Part shown: positions 33,688 through 47,100 of the stretch, piece after piece
Layout of the letters: each line of letters opens with the position of its first letter
How positions within the stretch are numbered: position 1 is the stretch's first letter
Assembly: GCA_036785705.1 (NCBI GenBank)
Contig: JAWUZG010000007.1
Location: forward strand, 558,001 to 622,000
Origin: Acanthornis magna
Taxonomy: Eukaryota > Chordata > Aves > Passeriformes > Acanthizidae
Length of the DNA: 64,000 nucleotides
Direction: 5' to 3'
Notes under the pieces: generated by a model
Database searches by the model: none
What the model was told of the DNA's origin: nothing
Seen by the model: the letters and a program-made list of their open reading frames with translations, nothing else
Translations under genes and position numbers: made by a program

Positions 33688-35090
33688 AGCCCCACAGAGA
33701 CATCTAGATAGTTCTAGGTTAATTTCTGGTTTGATTGACTGGATTTAGTTTGTTGTTTTTTTTATCTCAGTGTGCCCTAAACATATAGTAAGTAGTAGAG
33801 TGAACCTTGCCAGCAAACAAAGTCGATGTGATGTAGCTGCACGTGTTTGCACTGGCATGTTGTTAAAGCTTGCCTACCCCTTTCTACTGAGAAAACAACT
33901 CCAAAGCACTGTCCTGGATCCCACAGCAGTGGGCACAGTGAGAGGCTTGCTTCTGCTGCCATGGTCATCGAGCCGTGGGAGAGCAGCTGCTGCTGCTCCC
34001 CCCATTCTGCTGACAGCAGTTGGCCTCCAGCATGTGGCCTGTATGGCCATGATTTGGAGAGAATGTGGGAAACGCATCAAGTGACCATTTCTTTCATGTT
34101 GCTGTAAGATGAGCTGACTGGAGCAGTTTGGTAGGCAGGACGCCCTGTGGGCAGGGCCATGGCAGGGATGGGTGGCTGTCACTTGCACTGACAGCGTTCT
34201 TTTTCCCTGCAGGCTCCTGATGCTGCAGGGGAAGGCAGCAGCAGCTGTAGCAGGCCCAGCAGCCAGCAGCACATGGAGGAGACCCTCATCTGCAAAGAGC
34301 TCATCACCCCCTTTGCTCCCCACATGGCAGCGCAAGATGATTGCCCTGCAGGGGAAGGGCTGCAGCGGACTGGAGACTCCTTCAGCCAGGACTTGTTGCA
34401 ATCTCGTTCCTGCAGCTGTGCCTGGAGGATGGTGGCCTGCAGCGGCGGTGCCAATGCCCAGGAATGCTGTTGGGCTCAGGGAGGCAGAGTGTGTAGAAAA
34501 GCTGCACTCAAAGTATGGATTGCGAGACCCCAGAGACACTGACAAGTGCAGCAGCTCTTCTTCACTGCGTGCAAGTGAGAGCCCAGCCTTCGAGCCTGTC
34601 CCTGGGGACAGGGAAAGGCTCTTGGTGTAGCTTGGAGTTTTCAGGAGCAGGCAAGATCAGAACTGTTTTGAGGCAGGTGATGTTAATGTTGGGTTTGGGT
34701 GTTTCTGCAGGAAAAAATGCAGGGAATAAGCCCCTGGATCAGTGAAGCAGAGCAAAAGTGCAATGTTTGGATGGCCAATTGATTCCCTCCAGAGACAGGT
34801 TCCCTGAATCCCAGGGACTTCTAATGAGGAGTGCAAAGCTTGTTTTACTTCCAACACGTGGTGCCATTGTTCATGTGCCAGCACATTCTTTGTTGTGAAG
34901 AGAAAGGAAAAAAATCCTAAAAGTACAAAACCCAAGCCAGAACTGAGTGGCAATTACAGAAATAAAGGCTTTGAAAAGTAACTTTGGAAAGCATCTACTT
35001 CCTAGATAGTGTCAAACCCTCAGGCCTGGCATGGTGGGGCTTAGGGCTGGCTGCCCTTGGGAAGGGAAGGGAAAGGGATGGTGCTGGGAT
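32690..35090. other. intergenic stretch upstream of the TOGARAM2-like gene
   Basis: No coding region is supported. It contains a (CA)n run and, at 34200-34210, a TTTTTCCCTGCAG acceptor-like site that could start a 5' untranslated exon. No consistent coding frame links it to exon 1. Confidence 0.4.
33652..33685. repeat. (CA)n microsatellite
   Basis: A run of about 14 CA dinucleotides followed by GAGAGC. Confidence 0.95.
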
Positions 35091-35105
35091 GGGCGTTCCA
35101 CGGCC

Positions 35106-38100
35106 ATGGAAACGAGAGAAGCATGGGCGAGCGTGTCACAAAGGGGCTGCGCTGAGGTTGTGAAGGTGGCGAGTGACAGCGGCACAGCAGCTGGAGACGC
35201 GTCTGGCTCTGCCTCTCGCTGCCCACTGCTGGCGATTGGAGTCATCCAGCCTTGTTCTGAGGCAGGGTATCAAGCTCCAATCGCTTTCAACTGCAAGAGT
35301 GTTCCCTTGTTCGAGCCCAGACAGCTCTACGAGGCAGAAGGACGGGTTCGAACATGGATCCGAGACGGAAAGGAAAGATCACCGAAGAAAAAGGTGAGGC
35401 TGGAAAGGAGCTGAAAGGCCTCAGCCAAATGGAAAAAAATCCCCCCAGATTTCCTGGAGCACTAGTCCATGGTGGTCAATGCTGGCTCTGTGTCAGAGCA
35501 GGTGGCTCCCAGCTACAGATGATCCTGCAGGGATGCCCGTGGCATCACAACCTTCTAGCATTAGTTTACTCAGCTTTCTCCTTTTTCACAGTAGCCAAAT
35601 CACTAGTACTGTGAGGCAGAAGAGGGACTGTGGCCACAGCTGCCCACAAATTGGGCATGGTCATGGGATGCGAGGCCTGTTTGCGTTTTTGCCATCAATG
35701 TCTTGTCTCATTAGATAGAAATTTCCTATTCTTCCTCTCTCTACTTGCGGATCAGATCTAACCCTGAGGAGGGTATTGGGGTGCTATGAAAACACCAGCA
35801 AGGTCTGCCTGCTTGCTGAGAGGCCTTTCTGTTTTCCAGAAATAGCATTCACAACTGAGTGGGTTTTTACTAGGTATTCACAGAAGCCCAGTCTCAAATA
35901 GCAATCTTTTTTCTCCTCTTATCAGAGGAGCTTTTCACTTTACTCTTCTGACTTGCTAACTCAATGCTGTTCAGAAGAATTAAACTGATTCTAGCTTAAA
36001 GAAAAATAAAAACAAACCCATTTCCTGAATAATAAAAAAAACCTCTGAATGCCTCCCCAATTAGATGGGCTGATTGTAAAGGTGTGAGTTCAATGAATTA
36101 ACTTCTTCCCTTGTACCTGATCTACAGCTTCTCCTACCAAGACAAGCCCAAGGAAGAGGGGGATGGAGACCCGGTATGGGGAGGGCCCCGTGCAGCGTCC
36201 GCACGCAGGTGCCCTCCCTCCCCTGCGAGGCTGCGAGGCTGATGTGCGGAGCCCCAGCCTTGGCAGGGCAGGTCTGCGCTCCCCGGCTGCTCACGGGGCC
36301 TTGGCCCAGGAGCCCCGACAGAGGCAGCTGAGCAGCGCTGCCGCCAGGGTCAGTGCCAGGGAGGAGGGCAAGGTGAAGGTCCACGATGGCTCAGCCTCAC
36401 AGAGAGGTAAGGCGGGAGCTGGGCTGCTCTCTGGTGGGAGGGAGGGAGGGATTTGTGCCAGCCTGGAGTGTCCATGCACATTGGCAGGGAACAGTTGTGC
36501 CCTGCACGTGCCCCCTGCACTGAGCTGTGCTGCTGCCAGTGCCCCGTGCAGCTGTGGGGCTGCTGAGCTGTGGGGCAGGGAGAGGAGCAGGAGGTGCATG
36601 TGCAGCTGAGGCATTCCTGGCAAGCCCAGGGCTCTGGGCTCCCTGTTGTCCCAGGGCAGCCCAGAGGCCAGGGTGTTGCTGTGGCAGCTCTGTGGAGGTG
36701 GGTCAGGGTGTCCCCCTGGCCTGCTTCAAGGGGCTGCCAGCAGGAGCATGTTTCCCTCTGCAGCTCTTTGGATGTTTCCAGAAAATCTGTCCTATGAAAT
36801 ATGTAGCTTTAGGTGCTTTAGGGTTGCATTGAAGCCTCTCTTATATTTTGTGTCTCCACTTTGCAGGCTTGGCCGGCGTGACCCTTTCCAAGAAAGTTTC
36901 CCTATCAGTTCCCTCTTCACCAAAGCCCTTGCCTCCCATCCGGTCTTCTTCCACCAAGCCAAGCAAGACATGCGATGGGGAGAAGACTGATGGGAAATAT
37001 GGCACTGGGCACAACAACATCAGAAGAAAGAAGAGGGAGCTGAGTTGTGAGGGAAAGGAATATAAGGTATGGAGACCAGGCGAAGTCGTGTGTGGTAAAT
37101 ATTCAATGTATGTCCTCTAGGCAGATCTCTGAGAGCTCTTGCTGGGGTGTGAAGCCAGGCAAGCAGCTGAGCCAAGGGAGAGCTCAGCTGGACATTGCAC
37201 TTCAGGGTCTCTTAGCAATGGGTGTGTAGTGCAGATTTCTTATCCCCAGCATGAAAGGTCTCTGAACGTTATCTGAGCTCTTCAGTGGCTCCTCCTTTGT
37301 CTTATGGCTGAGAAAACACCAACAAGTAGTCAGAGCAGCTAAAGGTATCCAATCTGGTCAAGTAATCCATCTACATTTAGTAAACTATGGATATCTGTGA
37401 AGCATCTCTATGTCTTGGTGGTGTTTTCTGTCAGCTGTGTCTGGTTTGGAAGGAAAAAGGTGTTTGCTGGAACAGGCAGTCATGCAAAGTCCGTTCCCGG
37501 TTGTCTCATCTTTTGAGCTGTACAGCCATGCCCTTCTGCACAGCTGTCTCTGATGCTGTTTCTAGACTTGATCAGCATCTGGGCAGCTTTGTGCTGTGGC
37601 ATGGCTTTGTCCAGAGGTGAGGGATGGGAGGTGGCCACGGCGAGAGCAGCCCAGAGCCCATGCACACAATTGCCTTTGCAGCAGGGCCAGGAGCTGCAGT
37701 TGTTTTGGGTTTGCCATGGGGTGCAGGAGGAGGCAGCTGAAGAGCAGCTTTGGTAAACACGATGTGCAATCAAAGGCTTGGGTTCTTGATTTCAGCCTTG
37801 GTGAGAAAGGGCCCAGTGTGTCCCTGCCAGGAAGTGATCCTTTCCCTGAAGTTTGAACAGGAGCTGATTTGGCTCTTGAACTGTTGCAGAAGGGATGGGA
37901 TTGTAAGGAAGGGTGTGCATCAGCTGCTGCTGCCTCCCCCCTGTTGCTGGTCATGGTCTGGGGGCCCTGGAGCAACTTGGGCAGGCAGAGAGCTCAGAGA
38001 GAGCAGCAGGGCAGGGAGCTGTGCTGAGCTTCATCAGTGCCTGTGAGGCTGAGATGATGGATGTGTGGGAGCTGGAGAGCAGCGAGCATGGCGAGAGCTG

Positions 38101-41100
38101 AGCAGCATGTGGGCTCCAAGGCTGCTGGGGAGCTGTAGGAAGGAAGGGCAGCAGCAGGAGAAATGAGGAGCTTGGGAGAAGCAGGTTTTGCCATGCTGCA
38201 GAATGGCTTTGTGGGGACTTGGCTGGAGATCAGCAGTGGCTGGAAGGCGCTTTAGGGACAGGGAGAGAATAGTGATGTAAACCCATTGCCATAGCATGCC
38301 AAATGCCAAAGGAGGCAGAGGCAGCCCAGAACATGTTGATGCCGACTATGTGGATGCCAGGGGGTAATGTAGGCACACTGCGAAAGAGGTGAGCAAGGGG
38401 AGAGAGCTGGCAAATGTGGGACACGGTCTCTCCCTCACCACTTCCATTTCCCATCCTAGGCCAAGCAGCTCCATCAATCTGACTTTTCTTTTCCTGCAAG
38501 TTCTAGTTAAGAACCTTGATAACACTCTGGAGGTGTGAATGGGTGACAACTGGATGCTCTATCTGAGCATTGTGTTCTACTCTTTGCAGGATTCCTTGCT
38601 GAATTCCAGTGATGGGGATATGAAGAAGGGGTCCTTGGGACTGCCTCTGATCCCCCCTATTGGCAAGGCTGTAAGTCCCTCCATTGGCAGTGCTGCTGTG
38701 TCTCAGCCAAGGTCTCAGCAGCTGGATTTCCCAGAGTCCCAGGAGATGAGGTAAGCCAAGGTGTCTGCTGCTCCTGTGTGCTGTTCACCTCACTCTTCCC
38801 ATCTCGTGAGCTTATTTCCCACAAATGTGTATTTGGGCAAACCTCTGTGTATTCACCATTTTGCCTATCTGTGATGATCCAGCACAATGTCCAACCAACA
38901 CCACATGCCTGAAGAGCAGAGGTGGTGGTGGTGGGGAAGTGGAGGCAGGGCTTAACAGCACCTCAAAACTACTACTCTGTGGGACTTGGCTATCGATTCT
39001 CTCTGCAATGTTTGTGGTGTTATTTGGGAACTGTATTGCATGGGTCTGGATACTGCAGATCTTTGAATGCTCTAATCCTTGTTTGTCAATTCCTGCACCC
39101 TTGAGAATATGTATGGGCAACTATTGGGCATTGAAGAGGTGTCTGCAAATTCAGGTGCTGCTTCTGTAAATGTCAGTTGTAATTTCTCTGTGCCTGGGCC
39201 TCCACTGTCAAATGAGAGCCCAGATAAATGTTGGACAAGAGGTGTATAATCCAATACATACTCAATAATTCCATCTGGGCTTAAGATCAGGGATTACAAG
39301 GTGCTAGAGAAGAGTTGTGGGGCTGTACCTGACAGAAAGATATTGGCTTGGCTATGTGAGAGAAAATGTAGCTGTCAAACTTATCCTAGGAATAACAATA
39401 AATAAGGAGTCTCAGAAGTATCATTCCAATTGAAAATCTTCAGCTGGGCTTTTGAAGTGCAATTAGAATATCGTTACCTACCAGCTGGGTTGGGAAAAGC
39501 CTTTTTCTTCTTGGAAGTGCTAGGCGGTGTAATATCATTGTCAGGAGCCAGCAGTGCTAGGAGCACATGTAGCAGGATACTGTGCCCAGTGTAAGGCACG
39601 AGCAGGCAAAGTCAAGCTTTGGCAGCAGTGCAAAAGTAGCTGTCCTCCATGCAGCCTTGTGTCTCAGCTTAGCAGCTCTTGCTGCTTCGCAGAGGCTGTA
39701 TGAGCCACTTGGCTCCAAGAGGAGAGCCAGCAGAACTGGGGAGTTATGATGCAAGTTGAAGAATGACTGCTGTGTTTCAGCTGGAGCTTGGTGAGCTCTG
39801 TCTGACTGCAGCAACTGAAAGCTTAAGGCCAATTAATCAGCTTTGCATCTGGTTGGGTTTCTGTGTTGCATTTCCTCCTTCATCACAGTGGCTATGCCAA
39901 GAAGGTTTTCTTCCTTTGATGCTCCAGCCATTGCCCATGCTTCTCTTTCTGCCTCCTCATATGTTCTTTTGTCCTCCATTTCCTCAAGGCCAAGATCCAG
40001 CAGCAGAAGCCAAAAGAAGACCTGTGAAGATGCAGGTAGGTAAAGGGCATGTCTGTGCTGAAATGACCATGGGAACCATGAGCCATGGGTTGCGTTGTGA
40101 ATGTGTGGTTGAAAACCAGACCAGTTTGAAATGTCTTCAAACTCTTTTCAATTCCTTGATGGGCTCAATGGTCTCTCCCAGAGCCCAGTCACTGGGAGTG
40201 TGCTCTGGTGATGCAGTGAAAATTGCCCATATCTACCTCTCTTTTATAATTGACCAGAGCATTCTGCAGCAGAAAAAAATCCTGATATAAGATCTTGTTC
40301 TTTTGCTACTTGGCTGCCACATGATTTCATCCTCAGTGAAGCTGTTGTACAGGGCTATTAGTTGTCTGAGTTGTAACATGTCTGTGGGAGACTATTTCAG
40401 AATGAGCTACTTGGTTCTACTTCCATGATGAAAATCAGCCTTTAGTCAGGCTGGCCTGCAAGTGGCCCAATCTCATACAGTTTAGAAAGAAAATCCATGG
40501 GGAGAAGAAATTATCTAGTTGCAAGAACACTCCTGCAATCCAAATCTTTTCTTTTAATGACCCCTAAAATATTCCAACCAAGAGATGAAAATGTTGATCC
40601 AAATGCATACCGCTATTAGAGCTCAGGAGCTCTTTTAGGAATTGGGAAGAAGAAAATTTTTCCTAAAATCAGCATGGATAAAGGCAGATAAAAATCTCTG
40701 TCAAGAGCAATCGCCATTTCTCTGCCCTTCTCTCTCAAACACAGCAGCTCTCCTGCAGCCAGGGGTTGAGGCCTTCCTCATGCAGGAGGTTTCAGTCTGC
40801 TGGCCAGCAGAGTAATGCCATGTGTGCTGCCAGGGCACGATGGCAGTAGGTCATCTGTTGGGAGAGGTTCTAGGCATATGTACCTTGCTGCTCTCATACA
40901 CCTTCTGTGTGTCTCATCAGATCTCTGCAATCTGGAACCTGTCTTGCCAGGTGCCCAGCATGGCGTTGTTGGGGGCTTGCAGTCTGCCAGAGATTTACAC
41001 AAACCTTTGCTTCCGTTAACAGGCGTCCCACTGAGCCAGGCCAAGGAGATGGATCATGCCACCAGTGCTGGCCTTCTCAGTGATGAATCCCTGAGGGACA

Positions 41101-44100
41101 GCTTTGGAAGGGTAAGGGATAAGGACAGGGAGGAGCAGACTTCCTTTCCAGTGACTGTTTAGTGCTTAGCCCAAAATGTCCCTGAAAATCCTAATCTTCC
41201 ACTCTTGGGGGATGGGCATTCTCTTGGGAATGGGTTTGACAGCTCCAGAGCAATTGCTTGGCTATTTCCGCTGGTGCCAAGGTCACTGCTTTGGAGGTGG
41301 TGCTAAGGTTGTGCCGCTAGCATTCTTTATGTGCAAAGGCCATTTTAGAGAAGTTGTGAATGGCAGAGCATGCTCCACATCAGTGAACGGGGGCAAAGTG
41401 CACCCTGGGAAGGAGAGAAGCAAAGATTCTAATGTTGAGTGTAAGCAAGGCTGCAAAATGAAATGGGAGAGTTTGACTTTTCCTGGTTACCTTTCTTGCT
41501 GTATGTCACAGCCCTCTCCTTCACAAGTTTTCTCTTCATTAAGATCAATGTTTCTGCAACTTCTTTTCACATGACTCCTCTCTTTGGTCTCATGCTCTCA
41601 GAGAGCAGCTGAGTCCTTCTGAAGGCAGGAAGTGAGAAACAGCTGCAATTCCTGGCCATGAGTGTTAACCAGCAGCTCCTTAGGCCTCCTTGCTGCTTAT
41701 TGCACATGGCTTTTACTCTCCTGCCATGGCCTGTAGGAACTGCCCTGCCTGCTCACTGATCATGTCAGCTCTTCATCTGTGTCAGAGCACTCCTCTGACC
41801 TGTGTGCTTCAGGCAGGGCTTCCTGACATAGCTTGAGAAAGAGTACCTTGCAGCAGTGGAAGGTGATGGTAATAAAGTGTCCCACCTCACTGTGTGTAAT
41901 TGCCAAGGTGAGGCTGGGAGACATTCTTCTGAAACGACTGGAATGTATAGGGAGCTGCGTTAAAGACTATGGCACTCTATGGACTCTGTGCTCCTGAGGA
42001 GATGTTGTGCCTGCTTTGTGTGTCTCTGCTTCCAGTCCATGATGCATTTCTATTGCAACTAGGTCCGTCCTGCGTTGTGCAAGTCGACTCAAAAGAGCTT
42101 AGAGAGGAAGAGAAAGGAACTTTTGGAGAGACTGCTGAAAGAAAAGAGAGAGAAGGAAATGTCCTTGCAGCTGCCTCCACAGACCGCTGAGCCCAGGGAT
42201 GCAGCTGGAGCAAGTAAGTGGTTGCTGCAGTTGTGGTCCTTTTTGATCACTTGCTTGCTCTTTGCATAGCCTTGCAATGAGGCTGGGGGCCTTGAGTCCA
42301 CTTGAGTCTGAGTGGAAGTTGGCATAGGATTGATTTCCATTTCCCAAAGTACAATCCAGAGGTACGAAGTGCCTTGCACATGGGCTCATTGAGTCCCAGA
42401 ATATCAGCTTGCTGCCTTCACCTCTGAAGTCTTTCCGAGTAGAAAATTCTGTCTTGCAAAGTACACTGGCACTTCAGACTCTCTCATGGAGAGCAACCTC
42501 CAGGGAAGGTGCGTCCAAAAGAATGCTTTTCAACCAAGGTACAAGCTGGAAGAAGCAAACTCCTTCAGATGAAAAGACAAGAGATCCTTCTGCTGCCACT
42601 CCCTGCTGAGGAGCTGGCGTAGAGCTGTGCTGAAGCCCCGAGTCAGTGCTTGTGTTGTAGCCCCAGGAGCAAGCAGCATTCCCGACTGAATCGCAGCTGA
42701 GGGGCTCTGACTGCAGTGCTGTGTGTGCTGCCCCGAGGGTGGAAGCAGGGACCTTGGGAGGCAGCACTCAGCCCAAGGGCATGGCGCAAGGTTATCTGCA
42801 CCTTCTCTTGGGGACTTCCCCAGCCAGCCTCTGAAACAGGAAAAGCGATACTGCATTGTCCTTGTTTCTGAGGGGAAACATCTCTGCAATTTGCTTCTAA
42901 ACTGGAGGAGGGTAGATTTAGATTAGATATTAGAAAGAGACTTTTTATAATGAAGGGGATGAAAGGCTAGAACAGTTTGCCTAGAGAAGCTGTTGTCGAT
43001 CCATCCTTGAAGGTGTTCAAAGCCAGTTTAGATGGGGCTCTGAGGAAGCTGATCTCGTTGAAGATGGCCCTGCTCATGAGGGTTGGACTAGGTGGTGGTT
43101 AAAGGTGCATTGCAGCCCCAACTCTTTGATGATTCTGTGATTCTGTGATCACTGTGCCGTGCTAGTGTGCCATTGTTATAGTTGAAGTTGTTTGGGACAG
43201 CAAAGAGATGTTAGCCAGCTCCAGCAACTTTTCTGGCCCTTTCCATAGTCAGCCTGTCCAGCGCCCTGCACTCACAAGCTCCTCTCTGGTCCCTGCAGGC
43301 CTTAGCGAGCCGCCTGTCATTGGGACAGCTTGCATCGTGGAGAAAAAGCACCCTGGTAGTGCCTTGAGGAAGAAAGTCTTGATGAAGGACGACAAGGTGC
43401 CCTTACTGCCCAGTATGCCCAGCACCCATGGGCTTGGCAGCTTCCCACCCAACTCCTCAGGTAAGCCTGCTCTGAGTCAGCTTTTTCCCACACGGGTTTT
43501 TCCTTCCACAAGGAGCACAAAGTGCCTCATGCCCCAGGCCCCCCAGCTGAGATTTTGGGTCCACAGCCTGTCCTGAGAAGGAGCAGCAAATCTGCTGTTG
43601 AGTTGCTCCAGCTTGGTAGTACTGGAGCAGTTGTTTCTGAGAGATCCATTGGAAAGTGGGGCTGAATAAAGTAGTGGTAAAGGCCTAAGCTGTGGCTTTT
43701 GCCCATCCTGATAGTCCAAACTACAGCACTCCTGGTGCCAGGAGGCAGCTGTAAGTGCAGGGCTGGGCTGCGGGGCAGTCTGACAGGGTGTGCTCACTGT
43801 GCACGTGCAAGTGCCACCATGAGCAATTGTCCGCTCACCCTGCTGGCCCTCTGCCTGTGCTGCTGTCCTGCTCTGCAGCCAGCTTTTCCGCTATGCCAGC
43901 AAGGTTGTCTCTGCATGGCAGTCAGCCAGTCGGTGCAGCCGTGCTGCTGCTCCCACAAGTGCCCAGTGGCTTCTGGCTGCTCCCATCCCATGGCCTGCAA
44001 TGCCAAGCGGGAGCAAGCAGTGCCTCCTGTGTCACCCCACGCAAATAGGGCGGCCGTGTGTAGCAGATGACAGCCAGGAGGGGCTGCCTGGTGCTCCCAG

Positions 44101-47100
44101 GCTGTTTGCTGCCTGCAGAAAATACACAGCACATCGTCCCTAAGGGCTCTTGGTTCTCCTTTGCAGCTAGCCTGCCTGTGCTATGATCCCCAGCAGGGTG
44201 ACATAAGAAGCAGGGAGCTAGGAATGATACTTGGAATGCTCTTTTCTTGTGATGCTACTTCAGTGTTCAGAATTGACCAGAACTAGCCTGACACAGCTCT
44301 CCATTCATATCGAATAGAGATGTTCATATTTACATACTTCTGCAGAGACGTCACTGACGTCAGTGACAGGCCTACATCAGTGACATCCAGATTAGCTCCC
44401 GTCTGAGTATTTTGGATTTTACGGTTTATTCCTACTTTGTGAGAACGTGCAAAGCAGCACAGAAACCCTACAGAGTCTAGGGCAGTTCACCTAGATTCAG
44501 TGCAACATTTATACTACATCCTTTTAGACAGAACAGGTGGTGTTCTCCTACACATTACCAAATGAGCTTTTCAGTGCACGACATGAAATTTTTGGTTGAC
44601 CATGCTCTTGAGGACAAATGGACTTCATAAGAAATGCATTTATCATCTGAATTTTCTCATCCCTTGTAAATTGATTATCAAGAGAGTGTGTCTGCCAACA
44701 ATTTGCATCTATCTTGACATATTTTTATCCTCAGTTGACATTTGCAAGGCTTTCTTTATTTCAGCCATCCAGACTGGAAATTGCTTTTTACCACAAGAGA
44801 AAGATTGGGCATTGCACAGTTTGTACACAAGTCCATTTGATGACAAATAAATTTCACCTCAGCATCTTCTGAAAATACAGCTAGTGTATACCTCTGAAAG
44901 AGTAAAGCTTCCTAATGCTTGGAAAGAACAAAATCCATCAACTACTCCTTGCCCAGTAGCAGGCTGCAGTCTATGTGCACTCAGCTGCCTGCTGTCTAGA
45001 ATATGAGAAGTCAATGGCACAGAGGCGCTGTCAGGTGTGAAGGGTCAGGTAGCGCTGTTCCCTGGCAGTGTCTCCATGGGGATTCCTTGGGGCCCAGCAG
45101 GACTGGCTTGTTCAGGCTTGGTGCTCTCGGGAGGCAGCTGCAGCTCTTTCTTTCCTCAGGGAGTTGCGCAGTAGCTCTGTCCTCAGGGCTCTGGGAAATG
45201 AGGGCGCTGAGCCAAGAGAGGCGCCTGAGGAGTTCCCTGCTGGGGTAGCAAATGCTGCTGGCCGGCACTGTCTGGCAGGGAGCGGGGGCTCTGCGGCCTC
45301 AGGAAGCTGCCGCTGGCTGTGGTCCCTGTGGCACTTGGGAGCTGGCGCTGTGTGGGCAATTGTCAGCTTTGGCCAAGGAGCTGTGGCCAGCTGAGGGGGC
45401 TGGGAGCAAGCAAGGAGCCAGAGAGCAGGGAAGGCTGTGAGGCAGTGCCAGTGTGGAGCACATGGCAGCGTGGCTGGGCCATGGGGCTGCAGGCTGCTCC
45501 ATGGCGGGTGCCTTGGCCGGGGCTGCAGCGCTCATGGCTGACCCTCTCCTTACAGTGACCTCGCAGAGCTTGGCCGCTGGTGCCAAGCGCCGAGAGGAGC
45601 CGCTCCGTGGGACTGGGCGGAAGGACAGAGCCTCTTGTGAGCCACAGCAGTCCTTGCTCGAGGCACTGTCCTGGCTCAGCAGCGATGACTGGTAAGGCAT
45701 CACCTGCTCACTGCGTTTGCCTCTTAGCGTTCAGGGAGCTTAGAAGTGTGTCCTGCTAGAGCCTCTGAGCCCAGAGAGCCAAAGGGGACCAGAGCAAGCA
45801 CTCGAGAGCAGGGAGAGGAGAAAGATTTGAGAGCAGCCTTGCCTTGGCCTTGGCCTTGGCCTGCAGCAGTGCTGCAGCTGCAGCAGGTGCGTGCTGTTTG
45901 CTGCCTTGGCCTGCTGCTGCATGGAGCTGCAAAGGAAATCTTGAGGGAAGAGAGAAAGCTGTGGGACAAGATGATTTGCTGGCTGAAGCCAGGAGCAGGA
46001 TGGCAGCAGTTTTGAGTGTAGAGATCTGAGTGCCTCGGGGCACAGGCCCAGGTGGCAGCGAGCAAGGTTTCTCTCTGCTCCCACTGCTGGCAGCAATGGC
46101 AGGAGACAGGGTCTCCCTGTGACCTCGTGCATGTGAGTCGCAGCAGCAGCTATGGGGAGTTCCTCTTTCTGAGAAGTGGACTGAGTTGTGCTCTAGAGTT
46201 GCTCAGCCTGTCATTTCTCCTGAAGGGCCCATGGCAGAAGAGAAGGAAAAAGGAAAACAAATCATCTAGGAATCTTGCACTTTTGGAATGGTACTTTTTC
46301 CTTCTCACTGCTTCCTCTGGGCCTGTGATGTTTTGTCAATAGTCAGAATGTGTGCCAAAATTAGACACAGACAGAAGGAGGCCTGTAGAGGCCCAGAGGT
46401 GATAACCATACAAATGTAAGGTGGTCCTGGTTGTCTTTTTGATGTGCAGGTTAGTATCCACTCCCTAGTGGATGCTCCATTTGCCCTGGGGAAGGACTCC
46501 ATTTGCCCTGGGATAAGCGTGAAATACCTGCCACAATGCATCTCCTTGTGCAGTCACCTTTGCTTTGCCCTTTCTCTTCTGCTTTCTCTTCCCCATTTCT
46601 GCTTGGTGCCCTGTGCAGTGCAGAGAGCTTCTGCAGGTGTGGGGGGTGTCCAGGTGACACTCAGGGGTGCCCATGGGCTCGGTTGCCAGCCCTGCACTGC
46701 AGCCCTGATGCATCACATACCTTGCTGTAGCTCAGGTGGTGCAGAAAGCAAGTGCTGAGAGACAGAGTTGTTGTCAACTTTTAAAGAACATGTTGCTGTT
46801 GTGGGGGTTGTTTGAAGGAGGGGGTTCTGGGAAAAGCCCTCTTGCTGTTTCAGCTGTTCTTGCCCAGGGGTGCAATCTTCTGGGACATGGTGCTGCTTTT
46901 TTGGGGAATGTGTGAGGTGGAGTGGAGTGGGTGACAGGCAGGCGTAGATTGCAGAGCGGAAACTCAGCTACAGAGTGGCAGTGCAGACACTCACGGCTGA
47001 AGTGCCTGCTGGGGCTGGCAAAGAAGGAAAATGCCCCAGGAATGGCCCAGTGGGACTGTGTCTCAGGGACAGTGACAGGGAGGTGATAAGAAACAGAAGC

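Noticed and set aside
36128..36406. Exon 2 of the TOGARAM2-like gene starting at 36128
   Set aside because: That acceptor puts the exon into a frame with a stop before the donor. The acceptor ending at 36141 keeps phase with exons 1 and 3.
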